Source: G965250275 sp965250275
GTDB lineage: Bacteria > Pseudomonadota > Alphaproteobacteria > Rhodobacterales > Rhodobacteraceae
Assembly: GCA_965250275.1 (NCBI GenBank)
Contig: OZ252297.1
Span: forward strand, 4,092,001 to 4,156,000
Reading direction: 5' to 3'
Length of the DNA: 64,000 nucleotides
Shown: positions 1 through 8,846 of the stretch, one piece after another
Layout of the letters: every line of letters starts with the position of its first letter
Numbering within the stretch: position 1 is the first letter of the stretch
Notes under the pieces: generated by a model
The model's input: the letters and a program-made list of their open reading frames with translations, nothing else
Databases searched by the model: none
What the model was told of the DNA's origin: nothing
Program-made: the position numbers and the translations under genes

Positions 1-265
1 ACGGGTCAAGACGCCGATGGACTTTATCGACCGTCCGGTCGCTTTCATCCTGTTCGTGATCATTATTCTCGTGCTTGTCGGGCACATCATCCGTGTGATC
101 CGTGACCGTCAAGACATCAAGGAGGCCGAATGGCAGACCAAGCACAGATCGACGCGCTTCGGCGGGCTCATGTTGGCCCGCAAAGACTCTTTGTTGAAGG
201 CACGTGGCAAGACGGTGCGGGCACGCCACTCCCGGTCACCTCGCCAATCGACGGATCAGACCTGA
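1..265 (+). CDS. C-terminal end of a probable TctA-type permease (5' partial)
   Basis: Reading frame open from the window edge. The visible part has an arginine-proline pair followed by a strongly hydrophobic segment (FILFVIIILVLVG) and a basic tail. This resembles the last membrane helix of TctA, the large permease of tripartite tricarboxylate transporters; the identity is inferred from that short tail only. The frame overruns the start of the next gene (130) by 136 bases, and the overlapping part has a basic, Arg/Ser-rich composition unlike a real C-terminus. The stop may therefore have been lost or shifted near 125-135. The neighbouring aldehyde dehydrogenase suggests carboxylate or aldehyde catabolism. 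Confidence 0.45.
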   Translation, partial: RVKTPMDFIDRPVAFILFVIIILVLVGHIIRVIRDRQDIKEAEWQTKHRSTRFGGLMLARKDSLLKARGKTVRARHSRSPRQSTDQT

Positions 266-1614
266 CCACGCTGGCAGCCGCCACCGCGACAGACGTCGAT
301 CGCGCGGTGCAATCCGCCCGGAGCGCCTTTGAAGATGGGCGCTGGTCGCGACTGGCCCCGTCCGCGCGCAAAAAGGTGCTGCACGCGATTGCTGCGCGCA
401 TTGAAACAGAGGCGCTGGAGCTTGCCGTGCTCGGCATCCGGGACAACGGCACCGAACTGGCCATGGCGCTGAAAGCGGAACCCGGCAGCGCCGCAGGCAC
501 CTTTCGGTACTACGCCGAGGCGCTGGACAAAGTACCAGGCGAAATCGCAACAACAGCCCCGGATGTTCTGGGTCTTGTCCACAAGGTCCCGGTTGGCGTT
601 GTAGGCGCCATCGTTCCCTGGAACTTCCCGCTGATGATCGGGGCCTGGAAACTGGCCTCAGCGCTTGCGATGGGCAACTCGGTTGTCTTGAAACCGGCCG
701 AAACCGCATCCTTGTCTTTGCTGCGGCTGGCGGAGATCTGTTCCGAATGCGGATTGCCGGATGGTGTCCTCAATGTTGTGACAGGCACCGGAGCGGTAAC
801 CGGAAACGCCCTGGCCCATCACATGGGGGTCGACGTGCTGAGCTTCACCGGATCGGGCGCAACCGGTCGCAAGCTGATGGAAGCGTCTGCGGCCTCAAAC
901 CTCAAACGCCTCTATCTGGAACTCGGGGGCAAATCACCCAACATCGTGTTCGCGGACGCACCCGATCTGGCCCAGGCTGCCAAGGTTTCCGCCGCCGGTA
1001 TCTTTCGCAACTCCGGTCAGGTTTGCGTTGCAGGGTCACGGCTGCTGGTCGAACGGTCGATCCACGACACATTTCTTGAGATGCTCAAAGAACATGCCGA
1101 AGCTTTGCGTGTCGGCGACCCTCTGGACCTTGAAACACAGATCGGTGCCGTGAATTCAGAGGATCAGCTGCAACGAAACCTCCGCTTCATGGACATGGCC
1201 CGTTCCGAAGGCGGTCACGTTGTAACCGGCGGCACGCGAATTCTGCAGGAAACGGGGGGAACCTATATGGCCCCAACAATCGTGGACAAAGTCGGCCCCG
1301 ACGCCGTTCTTTTCAAGCAGGAAGTCTTTGGACCGGTTCTGGCAGTCACGGCATTTGATACGGAAGAAGAAGCCCTGAAGTTGGCGAATGGCACGGACCT
1401 GGGGTTGGCGTCCGGCGTCTGGACCTCCGATCTGTCACGGGCGCACCGGATGATTGCCGGCATTCGGGCTGGCGTGGTGCATGTGAACACATATGGGGGT
1501 GCTGACAACACCGTGCCGCTGGGCGGCGTCGGTCAATCCGGAAACGGTCATGACAAATCGCTGCACGCACTGGACAAATACGTGGACCTGAAAACCGCGT
1601 GGATTCAGCTTTGA
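130..1614 (+). CDS. NAD(P)-dependent aldehyde dehydrogenase
   Basis: Oxidises an aldehyde to its carboxylate with NAD(P)+; the substrate cannot be told from sequence. The 494 residues match the usual family length. Visible family motifs are the PWNFPL segment near residue 164, the KPAE cofactor motif, the ELGGKS motif carrying the general-base Glu264, and the catalytic Cys299 in GQVC. A strong ribosome site (AAGGAGG at 119-125) precedes the ATG. It follows a probable transporter gene and precedes a Tm-1-like gene on the same strand, so the three are likely co-transcribed. Betaine-aldehyde or vanillin-type dehydrogenases are possible specific identities. Confidence 0.93.
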   Translation: MADQAQIDALRRAHVGPQRLFVEGTWQDGAGTPLPVTSPIDGSDLTTLAAATATDVDRAVQSARSAFEDGRWSRLAPSARKKVLHAIAARIETEALELAVLGIRDNGTELAMALKAEPGSAAGTFRYYAEALDKVPGEIATTAPDVLGLVHKVPVGVVGAIVPWNFPLMIGAWKLASALAMGNSVVLKPAETASLSLLRLAEICSECGLPDGVLNVVTGTGAVTGNALAHHMGVDVLSFTGSGATGRKLMEASAASNLKRLYLELGGKSPNIVFADAPDLAQAAKVSAAGIFRNSGQVCVAGSRLLVERSIHDTFLEMLKEHAEALRVGDPLDLETQIGAVNSEDQLQRNLRFMDMARSEGGHVVTGGTRILQETGGTYMAPTIVDKVGPDAVLFKQEVFGPVLAVTAFDTEEEALKLANGTDLGLASGVWTSDLSRAHRMIAGIRAGVVHVNTYGGADNTVPLGGVGQSGNGHDKSLHALDKYVDLKTAWIQL

Positions 1615-1660
1615 TTTTCGCCAAACCCACGGCCCGGCGCCCATCAACTCGGAGGACGTG

Positions 1661-2893
1661 ATGCCCGAAGCAAAGACCATTCTTGTCGTCGGCACGTACG
1701 ACACCAAAGACGCAGAGCTTGGCTATTTGTCTCAGGTGATCCGCGATCAGGGCGGGCGCGTGTTGACGATGGATGTCAGCATACTGGGAGATCCTTCCGA
1801 ACCCACCGATATCAGCAAACATCAGGCGATCAAGGCAGGTGGCGGATCGATTGCCGAGGCCATTGCCGCCGAAGACGAAAACATTGCGATGCAGATGATG
1901 GCACGGGGTGCGGCAACCTCGGCGCTCAACCTTCATCGAGACGGCCAGATCGACGGCGTGATTGTATTGGGCGGCACCATGGGCACCGATCTGGCGCTGG
2001 ACCTCTGTGCGGCGCTGCCATTGGGGGTTCCCAAATACGTGGTGTCGACCGTCGCTTTCTCGCAGCTTCTGCCGCCGGAACGGATCGCGGCCGATATCCA
2101 GATGATCCTCTGGGCCGGCGGGCTTTATGGGCTGAATTCGGTCTGCAAATCATCCCTGTCGCAAGCGGCAGGCGCCGTCCTGGGGGCAGCACGCGCCGTC
2201 GAACGGCCGCGCCGCGACAGGCCACTGATCGGCATGACCAGCTTCGGCAAAACTGTTCTGCGTTACATGGTGAGCCTAAAGCCGGCGCTGGAGGACCGTG
2301 GTTTTGAAGTCGCGGTTTTTCACGCCACTGGAATGGGTGGTCGGGCTTTTGAATCCCTGGCCGCGGAAGGTGCATTTGCCGCCGTCATGGACTTTGCACC
2401 GCAAGAAGTCGCAAACCACATGCACGGCGGTCTGAGCGCAGGCGCGGATCGACTCACCAACGCAGGGCGCACTGGCACACCCCAACTTGTAGCGCCCGGG
2501 TGTTATGATCTGATCGATTTTGTCGGCTGGAAGGACCTGCCGCCCAATTTTGCGGATCGGGAGGTCCACGCTCATAACCGGCTATTGTCTTCCGGCGTGC
2601 TGAGCACGGAAGAGCGCCGCGATCTGGCGCAGGTCTTGTGCAAAAAACTCGCTGCCGCGACTGGGCCAACCACCTTCCTGCTGCCGCGAAAGGGCGGGAA
2701 CGAATGGGATCGGGAGGGTGCGATGTTGCACGACGCCGAGGGCATGGCCGCATTTTGCAATCAGATAGTTCAGTCCTGCCCGCCGAACGTCACTTTGAGC
2801 GATCTGGATTGTCACATCAACGATCCGGAATTCAGCGATGCGGTTCTGGCCATTTTCGACGATTGGGTTGCAAAGGGTGTGATCCGTGTCTGA
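1661..2893 (+). CDS. Tm-1-like ATP-binding protein (UPF0261 family)
   Basis: About 410 residues, full length for UPF0261/Tm-1-like proteins. The N-terminal hallmark VGTYDTKDAEL is near residue 10, followed by the glycine-rich GGTMGTDLAL, and the second half carries the conserved FVGWKDLPP and LPRKGGNEWDREG segments. Plant Tm-1 binds ATP; bacterial members are found in catabolic operons and their reaction is not settled. A GTG at 1658 is also open, but the GGAGG at 1651-1655 sits at a better distance from the ATG at 1661. It lies 46 bases after the aldehyde dehydrogenase and converges on the OsmC gene with only 6 bases between stops. Confidence 0.9.
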   Translation: MPEAKTILVVGTYDTKDAELGYLSQVIRDQGGRVLTMDVSILGDPSEPTDISKHQAIKAGGGSIAEAIAAEDENIAMQMMARGAATSALNLHRDGQIDGVIVLGGTMGTDLALDLCAALPLGVPKYVVSTVAFSQLLPPERIAADIQMILWAGGLYGLNSVCKSSLSQAAGAVLGAARAVERPRRDRPLIGMTSFGKTVLRYMVSLKPALEDRGFEVAVFHATGMGGRAFESLAAEGAFAAVMDFAPQEVANHMHGGLSAGADRLTNAGRTGTPQLVAPGCYDLIDFVGWKDLPPNFADREVHAHNRLLSSGVLSTEERRDLAQVLCKKLAAATGPTTFLLPRKGGNEWDREGAMLHDAEGMAAFCNQIVQSCPPNVTLSDLDCHINDPEFSDAVLAIFDDWVAKGVIRV

Positions 2894-2899
2894 CGCCTT

Positions 2900-3400
2900 T
2901 CAGATCACTTCGTAGGACTCACCTTTCTTCAAACGATGCGTGATTGTGTTGGCTTGTCCCAGTGTCTGCTCCAGAAAGCAGCCCTTTTGCGCGGCATGGA
3001 TCAAGGCGACAGCCCGATCTTCCGGATCAGGGCTGTCGAGGAGGATGTCGATCTCGAAACTATGCGGTGCGGTCTCGTAGACACGCCCGGCTTTTTGCCA
3101 ATCCCAGACGACGCGCGTTTCAACCTTCAGATCGGCAATGCGCACGTCCATGCGCTTCGCGAACGCGCGGATCTGGGTCATGATGCAACCCGTCAAGCCC
3201 GCCACAAACAATGCCAGCGGTGGCGGTGCGCTGGCGTCCCCTCCGTGAAAAGCGCCCTCGTCTGACGCAAGCTGAAAACTCTCCTTGAATGGACGCACCA
3301 TGTCGACGGAAAGCTCGTTGCGCATTTTCCCGGTGGCAACCCCGGCGCAGTTGAACTGAACCTGAGCGGTGTCAGGCATCTGGTCCTGAGATACCCCCAT
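2900..3400 (-). CDS. OsmC family protein
   Basis: A 166-residue OsmC/Ohr-type protein. These are cytosolic dimers that reduce peroxides with a pair of cysteines. Both expected cysteines are present, Cys72 in GLTGCIM and Cys141 in QKGCFLEQ, so a redox role is plausible. It is the last gene of the minus-strand TRAP/cyclase/FAH operon and starts 3 bases after the FAH-family gene. In such catabolic operons OsmC proteins may act on a pathway intermediate rather than in general stress defence; that is inference. It is OsmC-type rather than clearly Ohr, because the flanking pattern is not the strict Ohr signature. Confidence 0.88.
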   Translation of the reverse strand: MGVSQDQMPDTAQVQFNCAGVATGKMRNELSVDMVRPFKESFQLASDEGAFHGGDASAPPPLALFVAGLTGCIMTQIRAFAKRMDVRIADLKVETRVVWDWQKAGRVYETAPHSFEIDILLDSPDPEDRAVALIHAAQKGCFLEQTLGQANTITHRLKKGESYEVI

Positions 3401-3403
3401 TGG

Positions 3404-4330
3404 TCACTCCTTTACGATCCGATTTGACAGTGTGCCGATCTTTTCGATGGTGAGTTCAAATTCGTCTCCGGGCTTCAGCTGTTTGCCCAGTTCCAGGCCG
3501 CAGCCTGTCCCGACCGTTCCCGAGCCGATGACTTCACCCGGGTATAGCGTTTCGCTCATTGAGATATGCTCGATGATCCGGGCAAACGAATGGTGCATCT
3601 GGTCGGAATTGCCCCCACCCCAACGCGTCCCGTTCACCCGCATCTCCATCTCCAGCGCGGCGGGGTGCGGCACTTCGTCGGCCGTAACAATCCAGGGCCC
3701 GAGTATGTTGCCTGTGTCGAAATCCTTGCCTTTGGCGGGGCCAAGCTGGCCCGGCATTTCAACCATTTGAGCGTCCCGCGCCGAGACGTCGTTCAGGACC
3801 GAGTATCCGAAAATGTGGCCCGGAGCGTCAGCTTTGGAGATGTCCTTGCCCTTCTTTCCAATGACGATTGCAAGCTCCAATTCGACATCCAGAAACTGCG
3901 CATAGCCGGGCCAGAGAACATCAGCTTTGTGCCCGACAAAGGACATCCGGTTACCTTTGTAATAGACAGGTTGATCATACCAGACCGACGGGATCTCGAA
4001 CGCCCGGCCCGTGATCTTTTCCGCCTGAGAGAACGACCCTTTCAGGTGCTCTTCGAACACGAGGCAATCGCGATACTGAACGGGCAACAATGGCGGACAA
4101 AAGGTGACCTCATCCTCCAGCAGGGTCGCACTGTCTTGGGCGTCGTCGATCAGTCCGCGCGCCTCGGCCAGAGCTTCATCACCTCCGTAAATGACCGAGA
4201 GCATATCGACAAAATGCCCGGCATTCGCATCTGTGTTCTCAGCCGCCAGATGCAGGTCCAGCATGCGCCCGGAGCCAAGGTTAGCCACGACCCGTTCGCG
4301 GCCCTCAAAAAGCACGGTGCCAAGTCTCAT
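3404..4330 (-). CDS. Fumarylacetoacetate hydrolase (FAH) family protein
   Basis: 308 residues with the FAH catalytic core in the C-terminal two thirds. The metal-binding acidic pattern is visible in VELELAIVIGKKG, followed by FGYSVLNDVSARD and the glycine-rich GSGTVGTGCG. FAH-family enzymes hydrolyse C-C bonds of acylpyruvates or decarboxylate/isomerise ring-cleavage products using Mg2+ or Mn2+. The position between a cyclase-family hydrolase and OsmC in an operon with a TRAP transporter suggests a late step in the breakdown of an imported organic acid. The start is 4 bases after the upstream stop, so it is translationally linked. Confidence 0.9.
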   Translation of the reverse strand: MRLGTVLFEGRERVVANLGSGRMLDLHLAAENTDANAGHFVDMLSVIYGGDEALAEARGLIDDAQDSATLLEDEVTFCPPLLPVQYRDCLVFEEHLKGSFSQAEKITGRAFEIPSVWYDQPVYYKGNRMSFVGHKADVLWPGYAQFLDVELELAIVIGKKGKDISKADAPGHIFGYSVLNDVSARDAQMVEMPGQLGPAKGKDFDTGNILGPWIVTADEVPHPAALEMEMRVNGTRWGGGNSDQMHHSFARIIEHISMSETLYPGEVIGSGTVGTGCGLELGKQLKPGDEFELTIEKIGTLSNRIVKE

Positions 4331-4334
4331 GGCC

Positions 4335-5117
4335 TCACTCCTCGAATATGGCGACGGCGCGCGTGAACCCGCCAGATGCGCCTTTGATTTTGAACGGAAA
4401 GGCAGAGACCAGAAATCCGGTGTCTGGCAGCTGATCCAGATTGGTCATCTTTTCGATCTGGCAATATCCCTGCTCCATGCCGGCGCGATGTCCCTCCCAG
4501 ATAATCGAAGCATCGCCACTCTCGGCATAGGCACGGGCCGTGTGCGCAAAGGGTGCATCCCAGGACCAGGCATCTGTCCCGCACATCCGGACGCCTTTCG
4601 AGGTCAGGTAGTTCGTGGCTTCCCGCCCCATGCCGCAGCCCTTCAGCAAGTAGTCCTCCTGCCCATAGGCGGCCCCGGCGGCCGTGTTGACAACCACGAT
4701 ATCCAGCGGCTGCAGATCATGGCCGATCCGAGACAGCTCTGCCTCGATCTCTGCGCTGCTGACGACATGGCCATCGGGTTTGTCCCGAAAGTCGAATTTC
4801 ACTCCGCGCCCAAAGCACCATTCAAGCGGCACTTCGTCGATGGTGATCGCCCGCTCGCCGTGGTTCATCGTGGAGTGATAGTGGTACGGGGCATCCACAT
4901 GGGTTCCGTTATGGCTGGACACGGTCAGCATCTCCACCGCCCATCCTTCGCCCCCCGGCAGATCGTCCTTCTGAAGCCCGGGAAAAAACATCATGACCTG
5001 TTCGGCGGTCTGATCGTGCTTGTGGTACTCGATCTTGGGCAGCATCGGCGGCGGGTCTGACGCAATCCCCATTTCGAGCGAGACCGAAAGGTCCAAGTAA
5101 CGGCGCGGCATGAGCAT
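4335..5117 (-). CDS. Cyclase family protein (metal-dependent hydrolase)
   Basis: 260 residues of the cyclase/kynurenine-formamidase superfamily, whose members hydrolyse amide or lactone-like bonds with a divalent metal. The signature SHNGTHVDAPYHY is at residues 68-80, giving ligands His69, His73, Asp75 and His79. There is no signal peptide, so it is cytosolic, unlike the Tat-exported relative at 13027. It lies between the TRAP large permease and the FAH-family gene, so a hydrolytic step on the imported compound is likely. True kynurenine formamidase is unlikely because no tryptophan pathway genes are nearby. Confidence 0.88.
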   Translation of the reverse strand: MLMPRRYLDLSVSLEMGIASDPPPMLPKIEYHKHDQTAEQVMMFFPGLQKDDLPGGEGWAVEMLTVSSHNGTHVDAPYHYHSTMNHGERAITIDEVPLEWCFGRGVKFDFRDKPDGHVVSSAEIEAELSRIGHDLQPLDIVVVNTAAGAAYGQEDYLLKGCGMGREATNYLTSKGVRMCGTDAWSWDAPFAHTARAYAESGDASIIWEGHRAGMEQGYCQIEKMTNLDQLPDTGFLVSAFPFKIKGASGGFTRAVAIFEE

Positions 5118-5126
5118 TCTCCTTTT

Positions 5127-6440
5127 CTAACGGCCCGGAATCAGCCCGGTGGCAATGATGGGAAAGGCGAGGACAATCACCAAAACCAGCAACATGATGG
5201 CGGCGAAGGGTGCTGCACCCCGGAAGATGTCACCCAGCGTGATCGAAGGGTCATCAAGCGTGGCCTTGATCACATAGACCGAGATCCCGAAGGGCGGCGT
5301 TAATAGGCCAATCTCAACGGCCAGAACCGTCACGATGCCGAACCATATCAGGTCGATCTGCATGGGAATGACAACCGGCAGCATCAGGGGCACCAGGATC
5401 AACATGATCGATGAGCTGTCGAGGATCATGCCCATGGCGATCACGATCCCGCAGTAGATCAGCATCAACCCCCAGACCCCCAATTGAGCGTCGGTCGCCA
5501 GGCTGCCCAACCCTGCCGGAACACCTGACAGCGCAAGCATTCGGGAATACATTTGGGCCGCGATGATCAAAAAACAGATCGTCGCAGTAACAAGTCCCGT
5601 TTCCACCAGCACCGTCCAGAGACGCGCGAGTGTCAGCCGTCGCATCGCAAACCCCAACGCCAGTGCGCCGATGGCCCCCATGGCGCCAGCCTCGACGGGA
5701 GTGAAAACCCCGGTGTAGATGCCTCCCAGCACCAACACGATCAGTCCGGCGATCGGCAAGCCTTTTGCCAAAAGCTGCGCTGGTGGAATCGTTTCCCCAT
5801 CACCTGCGTCAGGTTGCCCGACGAATCCCGGTGTCAGAAACGCCATTCCTACGATCCCCAGCGCAAAGAACAGCGCCAGAAGCAGCCCGGGTCCGATGCC
5901 CGCCAAAAAGAGATCGCCGATGCTCTGTTCGGCCAGTATGCCAAACAAAATCAGCAGCAGCGATGGTGGTATCATCATTCCCAGCACGCTCGATCCGGCA
6001 ACCACGCCCACTGCAAAGCGCGGAGCATACCCGTGGCGGATCATCTGCGGGACAGCAATCTTCGTGAACACTGCCGCCGAGGCGATCGATACGCCGGTGA
6101 TCGCTGCGAAAATCGCGTTGGCGCCGACTGTCCCGACACCCAAACCCCCTTTGAGCCGTCGGAACATGGCGTTGGCCACATCAAACGCGTCGCGTCCGAA
6201 GCCAGCCTCACTGACCACGAAGCCCATCAGGACAAAGAGCGGCACCACCCCAAAAAAGTAGGAAGAAATCGCATCATTTGCCGCCAATGCCAAAAGCTTG
6301 GAGGCCAGCACCGGTGACCCCTTGATGGCCCAAACACCGACGAAGGAACAAAGGATCAAAGCTATAGGGACGAACAAACCAGCCAGAACAGCAGCACCCA
6401 TTGCCGCCAGGGAGATCAGGCCAATGTCAAATGGCGTCAT
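5127..6440 (-). CDS. TRAP transporter large permease (DctM family)
   Basis: 437 residues, almost wholly hydrophobic with about a dozen membrane helices, the normal size for DctM. It forms the Na+-coupled transport channel of a TRAP system together with the small permease. Diagnostic stretches are the PSLLLILFGILAEQS segment and the LTPPFGISVYVIK motif near the C-terminus. The gene overlaps the end of the small permease by 14 bases and is followed by the cyclase gene after 9 bases, so transport and catabolism are one transcription unit. Confidence 0.95.
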   Translation of the reverse strand: MTPFDIGLISLAAMGAAVLAGLFVPIALILCSFVGVWAIKGSPVLASKLLALAANDAISSYFFGVVPLFVLMGFVVSEAGFGRDAFDVANAMFRRLKGGLGVGTVGANAIFAAITGVSIASAAVFTKIAVPQMIRHGYAPRFAVGVVAGSSVLGMMIPPSLLLILFGILAEQSIGDLFLAGIGPGLLLALFFALGIVGMAFLTPGFVGQPDAGDGETIPPAQLLAKGLPIAGLIVLVLGGIYTGVFTPVEAGAMGAIGALALGFAMRRLTLARLWTVLVETGLVTATICFLIIAAQMYSRMLALSGVPAGLGSLATDAQLGVWGLMLIYCGIVIAMGMILDSSSIMLILVPLMLPVVIPMQIDLIWFGIVTVLAVEIGLLTPPFGISVYVIKATLDDPSITLGDIFRGAAPFAAIMLLVLVIVLAFPIIATGLIPGR

Positions 6441-6966
6441 CAGGGTTCCCCAGATAGCGGCGCACGACCCGGGCGCCGAATTGCAGGATCAGAACGCTAC
6501 CGCCGACGATCAGGGTGAGCTTCACCGGCCAGACCGGTGCCGTAAAATCCCCCACCGCCCCCACGAACTCGCCGCGCTCGACCGCGCGCGTGAACATCGG
6601 CCAGGTTGTCCGAACGATCACCGCCACCACCGCTATGCCCGCCAAATCAAACAAAGTCGCCAACGCCTTTGCCAAAGCGGGCCGTACATTCAGCAGGCCT
6701 TTCAGAAATGCATCCGACCGCGTCATGCGTCCTGCACGCAATGCGGCGGGTATCTGCAAAAACACAATCGCTACAATGGAAAGCGTGACCATTTCCGGCA
6801 CACCCGGCACCGGCGCCCCAAAGAGGTTCCGCCCGGCCACGTCCACGCCCACAAGCACCATAAGCACAAGGATCAGTGTCGACCCCAGGACGTTCAGCCC
6901 CTGAGTGACCGCATCCAGAAGGCGCAGCGGGAACGGTTCCCGCTGCGTATCAGTGACATCGGACAA
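6427..6966 (-). CDS. TRAP transporter small permease (DctQ family)
   Basis: A four-helix DctQ-type subunit with the typical first helix ending DVAGRNLFGAPVPG and a later RAGRMTRSDAF loop. It pairs with the large permease to form the membrane module. The start is uncertain. The frame is open back to an ATG at 7023, but that would overlap the binding-protein gene by over 50 bases. A TTG at 6966 lies 4 bases after the upstream stop and leaves a normal short N-terminus, so it is preferred here, although its ribosome site is weak. Confidence 0.85.
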   Translation of the reverse strand: MSDVTDTQREPFPLRLLDAVTQGLNVLGSTLILVLMVLVGVDVAGRNLFGAPVPGVPEMVTLSIVAIVFLQIPAALRAGRMTRSDAFLKGLLNVRPALAKALATLFDLAGIAVVAVIVRTTWPMFTRAVERGEFVGAVGDFTAPVWPVKLTLIVGGSVLILQFGARVVRRYLGNPDDAI

Positions 6967-6970
6967 CCGC

Positions 6971-8026
6971 TTACTCTTGGTCCCAGTTGCGCAGCGGTGT
7001 TGCACCCGCCGAGCGCATCGCATCCATGTAAGTGGTCAAGACCTCGGATGCCGGTTTGCCCTGTCCATCAAGCTGATCGGCCCATGTGCGCGCGGCGTTG
7101 TCCATGCCCGAGGCCCATGCATCACGCATATCGCCCGGTGCGTCCGCGATCGTTGCTCCAGCGGCACCCATCGCTTCGAACGAGGCAACAACTGCGGCTT
7201 CGAGCTCTGCGGCATACCAGTCGCGCGCAGCGTCGGCGCCCGCTTTCAGCGCGGCCTTGGCGCCGTCATCAAGCCCATCATACCAATCCGCATTTGCACA
7301 CAACGCGCCCGCGAACTGTGCGCCCAACCCTGCGCGGGTGATGTTGGGCGCAACCTCGAATAGCTTGCCCGGCAAGGCGGCGGACGCAAATACGATCACA
7401 CCGTCATAGACCCCCGTTTTCAGCTCGTTGTAGTAGGTTGTCAGGTTGCCTGACACACCGACCGCACCGGTGCCCGACAGCCAGTTGATAGCGGCGCCAG
7501 GTGCAGCGATCTTGCGCCCATCGAGATCGGCCAGCGATGACACCGGGAAGTTTGTCATCAGCAAATAATCGTCGATCACAATGGGCGCGCCGAGATAGAC
7601 CACGCCATTGTCACCGTAGGCTTCGGTCATGGCGGGCAGGTTGGCATGCATGTCGTCGATCACCATACCCACTTTGCGCGGGTCGGGGCTCACGAACGGT
7701 GTGTAGTATGTGACGTTTTGCACGGCGAGCTTGGCGGGATCGAACAACGCCTGACAGGTCCCGATTTCAGCCAGGCCCGCTTCCACCGCCTCCAACTCTT
7801 CTCCGACCTTGGCAAGTGACCCGCCATATTGTTCCGAAAACGATATCTCTTGCCCGGCGGCTTCCATCTGCTCGGTGACCGTCGGAATGAAGACGTCCGA
7901 GATCATGCGAACCCATCTGAAGACGGGTGGATGTCCTGCGGCAATCGTCACGGAGTAACTATCGGCAGCAGCGACCGCAGGTATCGCAGCGATGGCGGTG
8001 GCCAATGTAAAGATTTTGAAGTTCAT
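6971..8026 (-). CDS. TRAP transporter substrate-binding protein (DctP family)
   Basis: Periplasmic solute receptor of the TRAP system, about 351 residues. The ATG at 8026 is chosen because it follows a GGAGG site and begins a clean signal peptide (residues 1 to about 21, cleavage near AVAAAD). Family features include an early TIAAGHPP ligand-lobe strand and the central GRKIAAPGA segment. The ligand is probably a carboxylate, as for most of the family, but cannot be named. It is the first transport gene, 51 bases downstream of the tetR gene on the same strand. Confidence 0.92.
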   Translation of the reverse strand: MNFKIFTLATAIAAIPAVAAADSYSVTIAAGHPPVFRWVRMISDVFIPTVTEQMEAAGQEISFSEQYGGSLAKVGEELEAVEAGLAEIGTCQALFDPAKLAVQNVTYYTPFVSPDPRKVGMVIDDMHANLPAMTEAYGDNGVVYLGAPIVIDDYLLMTNFPVSSLADLDGRKIAAPGAAINWLSGTGAVGVSGNLTTYYNELKTGVYDGVIVFASAALPGKLFEVAPNITRAGLGAQFAGALCANADWYDGLDDGAKAALKAGADAARDWYAAELEAAVVASFEAMGAAGATIADAPGDMRDAWASGMDNAARTWADQLDGQGKPASEVLTTYMDAMRSAGATPLRNWDQE

Positions 8027-8077
8027 GGTCTGGTTTCCTCCCAAAGAAAAGTCATGCCCGGCGCTTTCTGCGCGGGC

Positions 8078-8728
8078 TCAGTTCGACGCCGCCTCCTCAG
8101 CAATGAGCCGCTCCAGTCCACCCACGGCGTAGTTCACGAGCCGTGCGACGACCGCGTCTGTGTCTGAACCTTGATTGCCCTTTCCCACCAAACGGTCTGC
8201 ACGCCCTTGCATACCCAGCGCTGACATCAAGGCTCCGATCGCCATCGTGTATCCCCAACTGAGGGTCTGCGGAGAGGCCTGAGGGTAGAGCTTCTGGAGT
8301 GCCGCAATGAAGACCTTGGCGGTGGGGTCGTAGTGTTCACGCACCAGCGCGACGTCGCGGGCGTCGCCACCCGCCAGACCCCCAAAGATCCGCGCATAGG
8401 CCTGCCCACCCCCTTCCGGGCCCAGCGGCGGACGCAACAGTGCGGTCATGATTTGCTCCGTTGCATCGCCATCTGAGAGATCCACGCGCGCCAGAAGAGC
8501 GCGGCGCGCGGCATTGATGAAGCCTGAGCGCCGCGCGATCACAGCGGCATAGAGCCCTTCTTTGTTCTCAAAATGATAGTGCAGCAGGCCCTGCGCCACA
8601 CCAGCGCGGACGGCAATGGATTTCATGCCTGCACCGGCAAAACCATCTTCGGCGAAGGTTTGTTCGGCCGCATCCAGAATTCGGTCCTGAGCGCCCGGCG
8701 CCGAATCTTTGATCTGCGCTTGTTCCAT
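8078..8728 (-). CDS. TetR family transcriptional regulator
   Basis: 216 residues. The N-terminal TetR DNA-binding domain spans roughly residues 14-60, with RILDAAEQTFAEDGF, then the helix-turn-helix IAVRAGVAQGLLHYHFENKE; the C-terminal half is a variable ligand domain. The frame is open to a TTG at 8764, but the ATG at 8728 is preferred. That choice places a perfect palindrome (8746-8763) in its leader, where an autorepressor would bind. It heads the TRAP/cyclase/FAH/OsmC operon and probably responds to the transported compound. Confidence 0.9.
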   Translation of the reverse strand: MEQAQIKDSAPGAQDRILDAAEQTFAEDGFAGAGMKSIAVRAGVAQGLLHYHFENKEGLYAAVIARRSGFINAARRALLARVDLSDGDATEQIMTALLRPPLGPEGGGQAYARIFGGLAGGDARDVALVREHYDPTAKVFIAALQKLYPQASPQTLSWGYTMAIGALMSALGMQGRADRLVGKGNQGSDTDAVVARLVNYAVGGLERLIAEEAASN

Positions 8729-8745
8729 ACGAGCATCCTGCGCCC

Positions 8746-8763
8746 TGACTGATCGATCAGTCA
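8746..8763. promoter_or_regulatory. Perfect 18-bp palindrome, candidate TetR operator
   Basis: TGACTGATCGATCAGTCA reads the same on both strands with no mismatch. It sits 18 bases upstream of the chosen tetR start and is the only perfect palindrome of this length noticed in the region. TetR-family repressors bind such sites and commonly regulate their own operon; binding by this regulator is inference. Confidence 0.65.
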
Positions 8764-8813
8764 AGATCTAAGCCAAGTTTGATCTCAATGCATCCCAGCC
8801 CCCAAAGAGATGG

Positions 8814-8827
8814 TGATCAGTTGATCA
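8814..8827. promoter_or_regulatory. Near-palindrome, possible second operator
   Basis: TGATCAGTTGATCA shares the TGATC element of the 18-bp palindrome 50 bases away and lies in the same intergenic region, upstream of tetR. Its arms are themselves self-complementary, so chance is a fair alternative explanation. Confidence 0.3.
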
Positions 8828-8846
8828 TAGATTGTGGGGACAGGTG

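Noticed and set aside
5553..6317. 254-codon plus-strand frame opposite the TRAP large permease
   Set aside because: Gln/Arg/His-rich composition typical of the antisense of membrane-protein codons; no motif or ribosome site.
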